Shown: positions 48,801-59,656, numbered from the stretch's first letter. The stretch: DNA of 64,000 nt from Apostichopus japonicus (GCF_037975245.1 NC_092563.1:21403699-21467698); one strand, 5' to 3'. Notes: generated by a model not told the origin, from the letters alone. Numbers and translations: made by a program.

Positions 48801-50279
48801 GATGATCGAAGGAGTTATTTATCCAGAGGTTCATCAATTTCTGTATGGTGATCTCCTTTAATAGAGGTATCTTGATCTGAAATCAAACTTAAAAAGTGTA
48901 AAACAATTAAAATCCTTCAGGATACCTCCTCTACCTGAAAGTGACCTACAGTTGCTTTGTTGGGTTGGTATGTTTTTTTGTGTATATGAACTTTCTCTAA
49001 AATAGATGTATATTGAAGTCAATAAAACTTTCCAGGAGATCCTTTTATTAGTAATTACCTTCACATTATTCATCCAAGGTGACAATGTAGAGTTGGAACA
49101 ATTCTTATTCAGAGATATCTGTGAGTGACTGCTCACATTTTATGTGGGCCCAACAGACACTGAGTATTTGTTGCATTCAAAATAAGTTTTGTCTAAGAAA
49201 TGACAGCATAGCACAGTGAAGGCTCACTCAATTTAGAAAACATACAACTGATCTTTAATAATATCAAGTTATGCCATCCTGCGAACAGATTAAAGCTAAA
49301 CTGATGATTTAACATCCTTTTTTGTTGATAGTCACAACAAACTAGCCTCATTTAATCTCTGACATGCAAAGAAACAGTATATATACGCTATCTTACATTT
49401 TGTTATGAGATAGAGGACAAAAGTGATAACAAAATGCTCATGGTCGTTATATAACTTCAGGTTCATTTCATTTATTGTTTTCAAAATTCATATCAAACTG
49501 CACTGCATGATTTCTAAGAATTCTTCAATTCCTAATTTCATGTGTAGTCAGGTAAACTCAGGTAAAAATTCATGCCTCAGAGGCAACTTCCTTCAAGACA
49601 GTATGTATACCAGGATTAAGCATAAAACAAATTGGGAATAAAACAATCAAAGGCCCTTTTTGCTCACCCTAAATCTTGTAGAAGTATGCAGTACTTATTT
49701 ACCATGTATTCACATACCAATGTTAATTCAAGCAGTTCAATTACATAATACATTGTATTCAAGGGAAATGAGCTTTTAATGGTCCAACAATTGAATTGAT
49801 CCAAGAAGTGTTACATCACATCATTAAAACAATCTTTATGTGAATATTGAAATGTTTCTGTATGTCATTACTGTTTAAATGAAGTCTGTATTGGCCCCAA
49901 TTTATAGCATGCTATAATTACTGCTCAAGTTTTCAAAACATCCTTCCCAGGAGGCCTTTACTTTCCAATTTGTTCTCACACATATTACATGAGCACACAA
50001 GATGACAGAATGTCCTGGTGAAGTAAATTTACTCCAGCATGATAGTCAAACAGTTTAAGAATTTTGAGCAAAAGATATTTGAAAATCTGGCATATTTGGG
50101 ATCAATACAGCATGCCTTTAACTCGAAAAAAAAAATGCATTTTGACAAGCTACTTACCTACAACTGCTTAATGTTGAGGTAATTTTGTCTCTCAATTCTT
50201 TGCTCTGATAACATCTGTTTTGTTGGTGAAAGCCACATAGCAATCACTGTGGTAGAACAGTCCTTCAAAGCTCTCAGGC
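45871..50279. other. Non-coding stretch (intron or intergenic)
   Basis: No module signature or long frame was recognised on either strand. Poly-C and poly-G runs (about 47000 and 47860) and ordinary AT-rich sequence are present. Reading frames of 60-100 codons occur on both strands without domain similarity. It could be a long intron joining the EGF exon to the Kazal+EGF exon at 54219, or it could separate two paralogous genes. Confidence 0.5.
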
Positions 50280-52645
50280 CAGTGTATAAATTTAAGAAAT
50301 TTCAAGTGGTTGTCCCCAGGACAACCAGCTCACCAATTTTTGGTTGTCCTGCTGAAATTTTGGTCGTCCTGCAGTGGAAACATGTAAAGTAGGTTATATG
50401 TTTTTTGGATGGCCAAAGGAACTCCAATAAGGAGAAGATACATTTCATTCAACTTCATCACTTTATTTACAATATCTTCTAACTTAGAGCCCCATATTGA
50501 AGACAGGGAACTTGGCAAAGTAGTCTAACACAGTGGACGGAAAAGAGAGATATATGGAGGGGACACTAAAGAGATTATCTCAGTTTGTTATGAACTGTTC
50601 CCTTGAAAATAAATAACCAGTGTTGGAAAACCTTGTTCAATTTCCCGCGAACACACTGCCGATTTCCCGCCGTAGTTCGCGCAGCGAGCACAACGAGCAC
50701 GCGTAGCGTGTGAGCATAAAGGCGTGGGGTCCAGGGGCCCGCCTTGGTTCCCAGTGGGGTCAAGGGGTGGAACCCCTTGTTGTTGGGGTCCAGGGGCGAA
50801 GGCCCCCGGAAAATTTTGGTATTTTTGTGTGTCTGGCGATCAAAAAAGTCGCATCTGAGGATGCAAAATACTGACAACTTTTTTAATTTAAATTGTTACG
50901 AAACTGAAACTGATAAAATGACTAGTTAGAGTACGGTAGCTATACTATGTTATAAAATGAAAAAAGATTTAATCTGTCTTGCAATCTTTAAAAAGTTTAA
51001 CTTACAAAACTTCCGATTCAAGTTATGAAACAAACAACGTTCGGCAAAGTCACGTTTCTAGACTGCCTAACAATGAATAGCTTGCACTATACGTTCATCA
51101 ATTTACAACAACAGTGTTTAACCCTACTTAAATAGTGTGGTAGGCTAGTGAATTTCCCAGGTACCTTGCCAAACAACTGTGAGCTCATCCCCTGTCTAAC
51201 ACCTGTTTGTTAATATTTTTTGGCACGTTTCCAAGGAACGTTTCATGGACTAGAATTAATTAGGTCAGTCAGTAAAGGATCGGTAAAGTTATGCGAATTA
51301 TTATCTTAGACGTTCAAGAAAAGTAGGTAAAATATCACCGTAACAGTACGGTAAGTAAAACACACCTCAAGCCAACTGACTCCTCCGCATGAACAAAACA
51401 ATATATTCCCAATGATACACGAGGCACAGTCCATACCATACACGCAGAGCACGATATCAAGGCCCCTACAGTAGCTATGGCTATCTTTATGAAAGTAAAC
51501 CTTTTAATCACATGTTTTAGGCCACTTGGCATGATTAACTAAATGCTTAATATTGTTTCCATGTTCTTGTAGAAAACGTTAACTTCGCAATATACAATTA
51601 GTTGTGTTTTTGTAGTTACGTGAGATCCGTAACCGACGAGGTGGTTAGGCTATTTGCTATACACTTAACTATGGTAGGATATTATTTTTTCCGTATATTT
51701 GGAAATTCTAGAAAAATACTTTCTTTTTCCCCCGCCTAACACCATATTTGGTCTTACGGCTTATTCATAAATGGGTGTACTAGAGCCTTGTTTACATGGT
51801 ATTAGTTCATTTAGCACAATATGCCAGTTTCGCGTGAATTTTCGAAAGTTTTTTGCTCGATCTTTCGTAAAATTTGAAAGGTGTAGGCCTACCAACTTAC
51901 TTTTCGTACACAATTGGTAACTTCTCTACTGATTTTCAGAATTTTTTTTTCTATACAGTGAAGTGAATACGTTGTGCATTGAGTATACACTTATCACGAA
52001 TGCAAAAAAAAAGATGCGGGGATTTCCTGCAGACAAATGTTTTCTTTGCGGGATTACTGAGTCAGTTGAAGGGAATCCCGCACCTAAGAGGGAACACTGA
52101 ACAGCTGTACTGTATGGGGGGGGAGTCAATATGGCACTCCCCCCCCCCTTCGATACAGCTTTTCAGTGCGTCATTGTACTGGCCTAATGTTTACTATTGT
52201 ATAGTGTGTACATGCGGTAGTCACGTAGCAGTGTGGTGGATGGGCGGGGTCTTTGCCCGTGGGGCTAAACCTGAACTCTGATTGGCCTTTGTTGACAAAC
52301 GGACGGAACAGAAAATACCATGAATCTTGAGCTGAGTGGTCCATGTCAATGTGAGGGCTTGGCCTTCCTCAGGCTAATAGAACGTGCGTATACGTCTACG
52401 TATATTATTTATTAGATGAAAGGTGGAGTTTGGAATGAGTTTCTTCTTATGTGAAATGTAATTTTACCTTTTTGGTTTCACGCTTGTTTCCGTGTCCTTT
52501 TCCGTTTGTTTCACGGAACTTAACCAGCCTTTTCGAAAGTTTTTGGTTGGTTGTCCGCCGGGCAACCAGTAATTCACGATTTGACAAGTTTGGTTACCTT
52601 GCAGGTAATTTGGTCGTCTCGGACGACCGCTAAATTTACACACTG
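50280..52645. mobile_element. Candidate DNA transposon with CAGTG termini and 5-bp target duplication
   Basis: The left end reads CAGTGTATAAATTTA and the right end, on the minus strand, CAGTGTGTAAATTTA (14 of 15). Both sides are flanked by CAGGC (50275-50279 and 52646-52650). Subterminal hairpins built from GGTTGTCC/GGTCGTCC occur at both ends (50308-50327; 52549-52567; 52612-52628). The 2366-bp interior has no recognised transposase, so the element looks non-autonomous. CAGTG ends would suit some hAT families, but a 5-bp duplication is not the usual hAT length; superfamily left open. Confidence 0.6.
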
Positions 52646-52650
52646 CAGGC

Positions 52651-54218
52651 TGTTCTTTGTGAGCAACATCATACTGTGGGCCAGATAATTCGCACCATTC
52701 CTTAGCACAGGCAATAACTTTTAACCAACTGATTAGGGTGAACCTTGTTAATGGCCCATCCTTCCCAACACAGTTATGAAGTCATTTGAGTGAAGTCATC
52801 ATAATAGCAAAATAAAACATAAAGCTGAAGGCATGGAACTTTATTCACGCATTCATAATCATAGCTAGTCGATATAGAGACTTTGGTTCAGTGAGGCACA
52901 GCGGCTGCTTTCCCAGTTTCCTGGCCCTTGGGATAGAGGCTAGGCAAAGTGAAATCCACTTGAACCGATCCTATTGTTATGACACTTTGCAAAAACCTTG
53001 CAGAGCTGACCTGGTTGTTTTATCAAAACTTCTTTGTCTCTCATTGATTTGTGCAGGCCTAGCCCTATTGTATCTTATTTACAGTTAGACCATCAATCAA
53101 GAAAATTTGGCAAAAGGATAAGTCTAGCATCTATGCCAGTAATGACTAGGCTTAGTCTGAGCATGTATGCCTTCTAAGGTCTAAAGCCCCATCAGTTAAG
53201 TTGTCCTAGGCCTAGCACGGTTTTGATTATATTTATCATGTTTCGTTTCGTTAAAACTAAAATTAGCAACAACTAACGTACGTTACTCGTTAGGCGTACG
53301 TCTAGGCCCATACAAAGTGACATGAAAGTCAACGATAGTTTAACCTACTTTTTTTCTTTTAAACCCCTGCTTATGCAGCAATTCCTCGATTAGTAGTCTA
53401 GGAATTAACAACATCGGCTCATCGGCTGTATCAACGTTTGATCGTCCGTATTATTAGGCCATCGTAAACTAGGTCAAGCTTAGGCAAAGCCTATATTAGT
53501 TGATAAGTATAACGTCAATGAAGACTTTGGTTAGGCAGCTAGGCCTATATATAGTAACGCAATATCGCAATACAACAGGCGTTAGGCTTTGCAGCGTACG
53601 CACACAATCAACAGCAATTTCGACCGCAGTTGCCTACAAGATCATACAAGTGTACACAAGTAACCACTTTTTGGCTAAGTTATTCTATTTTAACCTTTGT
53701 CAAACCTTATTCTGGTCATTTGGTCTGTTATCTCCTTTATATTCAGAGCAATGGATGAGCTGTTTATCACCAGGCACCTTTCTATGCAGGCAGTGCGTAA
53801 TCTAGGCCATTTACAACAGATAAAATGTGTGGGGTCAAAAGGTCATGAGAAGCAGCCCTGTGATTGGTCAGTTGACCAAAATCAGGCATGTCCCACACTC
53901 AATTAAAAAACCACCGTTTTACTGCATTTTTGCATTAATGTGCAAGAACTGTTTTGTTGGCATAGTAAAATATGATTCTTACGATTATTCTCTGCATTTT
54001 AAGCTTCATTCACACAAGTCACCCAAAAATGTGAGTGAAAGAAGGGAAAAACAAGACCTGAAAGACGGCCTATAATAAGCAAAAGCTCTGCATGATATCA
54101 AAAGTTTAAAGTTAGTTTTATTTCCTACTCGAAAGTATTGCCAGACATTTGAAAGTTTCTTTTCTCTTCAAAAATTAGAAATGAGTTGAGAGTCAACTCT
54201 TGTTTCTTTTCCATTCAG
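52651..54218. other. Non-coding stretch upstream of second Kazal+EGF exon
   Basis: No module signature was seen. The region 53100-53600 is richer in CpG and in TAGGCCTA-like words than its surroundings. The last ~120 bp (from about 54095) is homologous to the intron just before the first Kazal+EGF exon, so the duplication included intron flank. Confidence 0.5.
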
Positions 54219-54470
54219 ATAACTGTGACAGGGCATGCACTCTGCAGTTTGAGCCAGTCTGCGGATCGGACGGAATGACTTACTCTAATCCTTGCATCTT
54301 CCAAGAAGCCCAATGTCGGAATCCAATCCTCACCTCTGTTTCAGGAGTATGTCAACAAGATCCCTGTTCACCGAATCCTTGTCAGGCTGGCGGTAGCTGT
54401 GTCCGTAATACTGATGGTGGTTTCTTCTGTTTTTGCACTCAAGGTAGAACAGGTAGCCGCTGTGAAATTG
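54219..54470 (+). CDS. Kazal + EGF-like exon, copy 2
   Basis: A 252-nt phase 1-1 exon with acceptor TTCCATTCAG and donor GTGAGC. It encodes DRACTLQFEPVCGSDGMTYS, NPC, EAQC and SGVC (Kazal), then DPCSPNPC, AGGSC, FFCFC and GRTGSRC (EGF). It keeps the canonical VCGSDGxTY of Kazal modules, which copy 1 has changed to VCGSDQITY. It lies 9.3 kb from copy 1. Confidence 0.9.
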
Positions 54471-54751
54471 GTGAGCAAGCATGCGTCTCATTATTTTTAT
54501 TTCTTTGAACCCAAAGATTTGTAACAATCACAGTTTTACATATCCAGTTTTAATCAACTCAGTTACATATTAAATAATCTGACCTAGTGTCGAATGAGGT
54601 GTAACAGAAGTGTTAGACACCACCATCGATCCCAGAAAATATGCACATATCTTGCTACTTTCGGTAATTACACACTATTGTACAGTCAGTACATACAGCT
54701 GCGGTCAATACCCACATCACAGTGTACAAACAATACAGCGATGGACATCTC

Positions 54752-55026
54752 TATGAAGTGCCATATGTGACAATATTATATACCATTTATATTGATTATA
54801 ACGAGGAATATATGTTGGTTATGCAGTAATATATATGACTTATGTTTGTTCTTCATATATATACGTTATGCATAACCTATGTATATCGCATATCATATAT
54901 ATATATCGCATAACATATATATATTGTTCGTTATAACCTTTATATATTATATACTATTTTGTCATGTTCGGCGCGGTAATATATATAGATTATATAAGTG
55001 TGAGTGACACGCGCGAGTGGGAGGAG
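54752..55026 (+). repeat. Left arm of the inverted-repeat element
   Basis: Very AT-rich arm with several self-complementary TATGCATA and ATATAT words. It passes through TCATGTTCGGCGCGGTAATA and ends near CGAGTGGGAGGAGC, where similarity to the right arm stops. Confidence 0.8.
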
Positions 55027-55283
55027 CTTAATTACCTTGATTATTTGAACATTCGCGCCACAGACATGTACGTTTACGGCGAATGTACAAAGTGTAGTGT
55101 AGAATATAGCTACATTGATTATAGAGCAGTCTACGTACGTGAAGGCTAGGCTGCGTCTGTCTAGCCGCCTAAAGCCTAGGTACATGTCAAATGTGTTCAA
55201 CAAGTGATGGAACTTCAACAAAATAGTTATTTAGACGCGTTAGCTAGCATAGGCTTAGAGGGCTAGGCCTAGCCGAGGGGCCA

Positions 55284-55374
55284 TGTAATAGATTAACTAA
55301 ACGACTGGCATATATTCTATACTCTAAAAGGTCACTTGTATATATATTCCATGTACGGAAGCGGGATCACTACA
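55284..55374 (+). repeat. 5' LTR, internally deleted
   Basis: It starts TGTAATAGATTAACTAAACG and ends CACTACA. Compared with the 210-bp 3' LTR it lacks about 119 bp between TATATTCCAT and TGTACGGAAGC. One substitution near the end (CACTACA against CACGACA) is also present. Confidence 0.88.
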
Positions 55375-55379
55375 AAAAG

Positions 55380-55392
55380 TGGCGACGAGGAT
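55380..55392 (+). promoter_or_regulatory. Primer-binding site, tRNA-Ser type
   Basis: TGGCGACGAGGAT begins five bases after the 5' LTR. From memory of the animal tRNA-Ser(GCT) gene, whose 5' end is GACGAGG, the 3' end with CCA added would be complementary to this site over 13 bases. Confidence 0.7.
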
Positions 55393-55446
55393 TAATTTTC
55401 TACAGGAAATATTTTTCTTCAACTTCTACATCTTTCATTATTACTT

Positions 55447-55722
55447 ATGGCTTTATTTGGGAAGCTAGAGGAGTTTCGCGAAGGAAGGGAAGAATGGATC
55501 CAATATGTTGAGGGCCTTGAACATTTCTTCGCAGCTAACAGTATTGCGGATGAAGTAAAGAAACGTTCCATCTTTCTCAGTATTGTGGGACCCGATTCCT
55601 ATAAATTGTTAAGAAATTCAGTTTCCCCGGAAAAACCAGGTGAAAAAACATTCACAGAGTTGGTTGAAATTATGACCAAACACCAAAGCCCCGCCCCAAT
55701 CGGAGACAGTTCAACGTTGTAA
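55447..55722 (+). CDS. Gag N-terminal part (frame 1 of the gypsy element)
   Basis: The ATG at 55447 opens a 91-codon frame beginning MALFGKLEEFREGREEWIQY, typical of the start of gag-like proteins in this group. The frame runs out at a TAA (55720-55722). The continuation of gag is found one base over, so a frameshift lies in or just after the CCCCGCCCC stretch around 55690-55698. Confidence 0.8.
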   Translation: MALFGKLEEFREGREEWIQYVEGLEHFFAANSIADEVKKRSIFLSIVGPDSYKLLRNSVSPEKPGEKTFTELVEIMTKHQSPAPIGDSSTL

Positions 55723-57850
55723 GTTCAACAGCCGATTTCGAAAATCCGGTGAGTCAATCGCTACCTTCGTTTCTGAACTGAAGTCGTTATCAGAATTCTG
55801 TAATTATGGTAACACTCTTAATGGTATGCTAAGAGACCGATTGGTTTGTGGGATTAACGATGATAGAATCCAACGTAATTTGTTGGCTCAACCTAAACTC
55901 ACATTTGCTAAAGCATTAGAAATAGCTACTAGCCAAGAAACGGCAGCCCGGAACGGGCAACACCTGAAAGAGGCCTTTCAACAGCCCCTGGCGACACCTC
56001 TGACCCAAGAGTCGGTCATGCACATCCCCAAATGTCACAAAGGTCAGAAAGTTACCGCGCAGTCCGAGAAATATCGCAATCGAAAGGAGTGGTCGTCAAA
56101 ACAAAAGTGTTATCGCTGTGGAAACAATAATCACGAGCAGAAGGATTGCTGGTTCAAAGATAAGGACTGTCATAATTGTGGAAAGAGAGGACATATTGCC
56201 AAAGTTTGTTGGAGTAAGATATCTAAGGTGAAGCAGGTCAATGAAGACACTGGACAAGCTAACGATAAATTATTTGATCTGTTCAACGTAAATGACGGTA
56301 GAGCACCATTAGCGGTGGACATAAAGATTGATGGACAGAGTGTAAGGATGGAAGTGGATACAGGAGCTTCTATGTCGATCGTTTCAGAGAAAACTTTCAA
56401 GGCTAATTGGCCAAACAAAGAGTGGCACAAAACAGGTATTGTTCTTCGTACGTATACCGGAGCCACGGTAGAAATTTTAGGTGAAACTGAAGTGACCGTC
56501 GAATATCAGCGACAAAAATGCAAGTTGCGGTTAATCGTTATTCGTGGTGAGGGAGCAAGTCTTCTTGGTCGCGACTGGCTTCAGAAAATTCGGCTGGACT
56601 GGAACAGTTTCTACGTCAATAACGTGACCAGGGAACGATTGTCAGATTTGCTGAAAGCCCATAGCGAATTATTTAAAGAGGGACTAGGTTTGTTAAAGGG
56701 AACCACAGCCAAAATCTATGTTGACTCACAGGTCAATCCAAAGTTTTACAAACCGCGATCAGTTCCATACGCAATGAGGAACAAAGTGGAAGCTGAACTG
56801 GACAGGTTGCAAAGTGAGGGCATAATAACGTCAATAGTACCCATCCTTAAAGCGGATAAGTCATCTATTCGGATTTGTGGTGACTATAAGGTTACTGTTA
56901 ACAAAGCGTCTAAATTGGATCAATATCCAATCCCTAAGATCGAGGATCTTTTCGCGACATTGGCTGGCGGAAAGACTTTTTCGAAACTGGACATGAGCCA
57001 GGCCTACCAGCAGTTGAAACTGGATGAAGATTCCAAACAATCTGTGGTCATCAACACCCACAAGGGACTCTTCCAGTATAACCGCCTTCCATTTGGCATA
57101 TCATCGGCCCCCGGGATATTCCAACGCGCCATCGAAGGTATCTTACAGGGAATGCCCAATGTAGTGGTATACCTGGATGACATCCTCATAACGGGTGCAA
57201 CTGAGGAGGAACACTTGATGATCCTTGACGAAGTCCTCAGTAAGCTAGAAGATGCTGGTCTCCGGCTCAGAAAAGAGAAATGTTTATTCATGACGCCATC
57301 TGTACAATACCTAGGTCACGTGATTGACGAGAAAGGTCTTCACCCCATGCCAGAAAAGGTTAAAGCAATCAAGGAAGCACCGGCACCACGTAACGTGACG
57401 GAGCTTAAGTCGTATTTGGGTCTTCTTACTTACTACGGGAAGTTCCTATCGGCACTGTCGACAACTTTGGCTCCACTATACGATTTGTTGAGGAAGGACA
57501 CTCAATGGAGATGGACTCAAACGGAAAAGTCTGCCTTTGAGAACTCTAAAGCCTTACTCATGTCTTCACAAGTATTGTGTCATTATGATCCTACAAAAGA
57601 ATTAATATTTTCATGTGATGCATCCCCCTATGGAATTGGCGCTGTGTTAGCACACAAAATGGAAGACGGCTCAGAGCAACCGATTGGGTTTGCTTCGCGC
57701 ACATTGTCAAGCGCAGAAAAGAATTATGCGCAAATTGAAAAAAGAGGGTTTAGCATGTGTGTTTGGCGTACAGAGATTTCATTCGTATCTTTATGGGCGA
57801 CATTTTACGCTGTTCACAGATCACAAGCCGCTGCTTGGTTTGTTCAATGA
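55700..57850 (+). CDS. Gag C-terminus, protease, reverse transcriptase, RNase H start
   Basis: The frame resumes gag (RFRKSGESIATFVSELKSLS) and continues to two CX2CX4HX4C zinc knuckles (about 56110-56210: CYRCGNNNHEQKDC and CHNCGKRGHIAKVC). A retroviral-type aspartic protease with VDTGASMSIV (about 56360) and GRDWL follow. The reverse transcriptase has KLDMSQAYQQL, LPFGISSAPGIFQ and the catalytic YLDD (57171-57182). RNase H starts with FSCDASPYGIGAVL. Around GIITSIVPILK the segment usual between these blocks looks shortened by several residues. The frame leaves the true one in an A-run near 57735 and stops at 57850. Confidence 0.9.
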   Translation, partial: SETVQRCKFNSRFRKSGESIATFVSELKSLSEFCNYGNTLNGMLRDRLVCGINDDRIQRNLLAQPKLTFAKALEIATSQETAARNGQHLKEAFQQPLATPLTQESVMHIPKCHKGQKVTAQSEKYRNRKEWSSKQKCYRCGNNNHEQKDCWFKDKDCHNCGKRGHIAKVCWSKISKVKQVNEDTGQANDKLFDLFNVNDGRAPLAVDIKIDGQSVRMEVDTGASMSIVSEKTFKANWPNKEWHKTGIVLRTYTGATVEILGETEVTVEYQRQKCKLRLIVIRGEGASLLGRDWLQKIRLDWNSFYVNNVTRERLSDLLKAHSELFKEGLGLLKGTTAKIYVDSQVNPKFYKPRSVPYAMRNKVEAELDRLQSEGIITSIVPILKADKSSIRICGDYKVTVNKASKLDQYPIPKIEDLFATLAGGKTFSKLDMSQAYQQLKLDEDSKQSVVINTHKGLFQYNRLPFGISSAPGIFQRAIEGILQGMPNVVVYLDDILITGATEEEHLMILDEVLSKLEDAGLRLRKEKCLFMTPSVQYLGHVIDEKGLHPMPEKVKAIKEAPAPRNVTELKSYLGLLTYYGKFLSALSTTLAPLYDLLRKDTQWRWTQTEKSAFENSKALLMSSQVLCHYDPTKELIFSCDASPYGIGAVLAHKMEDGSEQPIGFASRTLSSAEKNYAQIEKRGFSMCVWRTEISFVSLWATFYAVHRSQAAAWFVQ

Positions 57851-59354
57851 GGGCCGCGCTATGTGTGAATACAATCTCAAATTCAAACCAACAGATGCAC
57901 ATGCTAATGCCGACGCAATGAGTCGACTTCCATTGCCAGAAACGATTAAGAGTAATCCAGTACCCCCAGAGATAGTACTTGCACTGAATATTCTTGATCA
58001 ATGCCCAGTAACATCAAGTCAAGTACGCAAAAGTACTCGACGTGATCCAACATTATCTAAAATATTGGGTTATGTAAAATGTGTTTGGCCAGAGCAACGT
58101 AATGAGGCCTTAAAACCGTATTACCAAAGACGTAATGAATTGTCCGTAGAGGATGGATGCTTACTCTGGGGCAACAGAGTGATAATCCCTCCTCTGCTCC
58201 GTAAACCAATATTGGAAGAACTATATGATTGTCATGTGGGAGGGTCACGCATGAAAAGTTTTGCTCGTGGATTTGTTTGGTGGCCTAACTTGGATAGTGA
58301 AATTGAAAAGTTAGTGAAAGAATGCCCGGTCTGTCGAGAAAGCAGACCTAATCCCCCTAAAGCACCATTACATTCATGGCCACAACCCAATCGACCATGG
58401 TCCCGAATTCATATAGATTTTGCTGGACCGTTCATGGGACACATGTTGTTGGTTATAGTTGATGCTTACTCAAAATGGATCGAAGTTCATGCAATGAATA
58501 ACTCAACTACCAAATCCACCATACAAAATTTGCGTAAAACTTTTTCACAATTGGGAGTACCTGAAATGATAGTTAGTGATAATGGATCATGTTTCACAAG
58601 CTCGGAGTTGAAAACGTTTTGTGAAATGAATGGCATTCGACATGTAACTACTGCCCCATATCACCCGGCATCAAATGGACTGGCTGAACGAGCAGTCCAA
58701 ACTGTCAAACAAGGGGTAAAGAGAATGAGAGATGGAAACTTACAGGACAAAGTCTCACGATTTCTCTTCAAATACAGAATAAACCCTCAAACCACGACAG
58801 GAGACTCTCCGTCACAATTGTTAATGGGTCGCTCCTTACGTTCTCGTATGGATCTGATCCACCCAAATTTATATCAGAGAGTTCAAGCAAAACAGGAACA
58901 GCAAAAGAGGCAACATGACAAGTCGAGTGTCAATCGATCATTTGATTTAGGTGACAAAGTTTTTGCTAAGAACTTTGCGATCAGAGGTCAAAAGTGGCTT
59001 ATTGGTCACATCGTTGAAAAGACTGGACCGATTTCATTTAAGGTTAAGTTAGAAAATGGTAACGTGGTAAGACGACATCAAGATCAGATTAGGAAATGCC
59101 ATTTGAGTAACTCAGCTAATCCATTACCACCTAAGGACACCAACATTCAGCCGCCTTCAATCATAGAGATTGATGCCCATGATTTGCCCGTAGCAGATAA
59201 TTCTGATTCTGACACAGAACCACCTCAAGCAGTTGGTGATGTTGCCGAAGCCTATGACGTTGAGTCAAATGCTTCAGACGTACCTGATTTAGATTATACA
59301 CCTAAGTCATACCCAAAGCGTAATCGCAAAAGGCCTGATTATTACCGGCCTTAA
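57735..59354 (+). CDS. RNase H end and integrase (frame 3 of the gypsy element)
   Basis: The frame continues RNase H (LACVFGVQRFHSYLYGR, FTDHKPL) and then jumps to CEYNLKFKPTDAHANADAMS; the stretch usually between these blocks appears deleted. The integrase zinc region reads ELYDCHVGG...CPVCRES: the first histidine of the usual HHCC set seems to be Tyr. The catalytic D, D and E are visible in HIDFAGP, VSDNGS and GLAERAVQ. A GPY/F-like end (EKTGPISFKVKLENGNVV) is present. It stops at TAA 59352-59354. Confidence 0.88.
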   Translation: MKKEGLACVFGVQRFHSYLYGRHFTLFTDHKPLLGLFNEGRAMCEYNLKFKPTDAHANADAMSRLPLPETIKSNPVPPEIVLALNILDQCPVTSSQVRKSTRRDPTLSKILGYVKCVWPEQRNEALKPYYQRRNELSVEDGCLLWGNRVIIPPLLRKPILEELYDCHVGGSRMKSFARGFVWWPNLDSEIEKLVKECPVCRESRPNPPKAPLHSWPQPNRPWSRIHIDFAGPFMGHMLLVIVDAYSKWIEVHAMNNSTTKSTIQNLRKTFSQLGVPEMIVSDNGSCFTSSELKTFCEMNGIRHVTTAPYHPASNGLAERAVQTVKQGVKRMRDGNLQDKVSRFLFKYRINPQTTTGDSPSQLLMGRSLRSRMDLIHPNLYQRVQAKQEQQKRQHDKSSVNRSFDLGDKVFAKNFAIRGQKWLIGHIVEKTGPISFKVKLENGNVVRRHQDQIRKCHLSNSANPLPPKDTNIQPPSIIEIDAHDLPVADNSDSDTEPPQAVGDVAEAYDVESNASDVPDLDYTPKSYPKRNRKRPDYYRP

Positions 59355-59433
59355 TTATTGTAAATGAAATGTATATACTCATCTATAACCTTGCCACAGA
59401 TAATTTCAAGACGAGAAACTTAATGTTCTAATT

Positions 59434-59446
59434 AAGAGGGGAGGAG
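59434..59446 (+). promoter_or_regulatory. Polypurine tract
   Basis: AAGAGGGGAGGAG lies directly against the first TG of the 3' LTR, the expected place for plus-strand priming in LTR retroelements. Confidence 0.85.
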
Positions 59447-59656
59447 TGTAATAGATTAACTAAACGACTGGCATATATTCTATACTCTAAAAGGTCACTT
59501 GTATATATATTCCATAAGATATATCTACCCCGAGGTCACCTATGTCATATCAGTTATACACGAACCACCGAATAGAAGAGAAGTATAATCTCACCTACGC
59601 GTATTGAATGTGTTTTATTATTTTGTCTAACCCTGTACGGAAGCGGGATCACGACA
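59447..59656 (+). repeat. 3' LTR, full length
   Basis: This 210-bp LTR starts TGTAATAGATTAACTAAACG and ends GGGATCACGACA. It includes TATATATATTCCATAAGATA and the central ~119 bp missing from the 5' LTR. Confidence 0.9.

Larger units (their letters stand above)
55284..59656 (+). mobile_element. Decayed Ty3/gypsy LTR retrotransposon
   Basis: Order: short 5' LTR, primer-binding site, gag with two zinc knuckles, protease, reverse transcriptase, RNase H, integrase, polypurine tract, 3' LTR. Integrase after RNase H is the Ty3/gypsy order. No envelope frame and no chromodomain were seen. Coding is split into three frames by two frameshifts, and at least two in-frame deletions are inferred, so the copy is defective. 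Flanks GGCCA (55279-55283) and GGCCC (59657-59661) could be a 5-bp target duplication with one change. Clade not fixed; Mag-like elements are a reasonable guess. Confidence 0.93.

Noticed and set aside
50575-50929. Frames around the GGGGTCCAGGGGCGAAGG segment
   Set aside because: GC-rich low-complexity sequence inside the candidate transposon; overlapping frames on opposite strands with no domain.
56170-57291. Minus-strand frames within the gypsy coding region
   Set aside because: Antisense shadows of protease and reverse transcriptase coding sequence.
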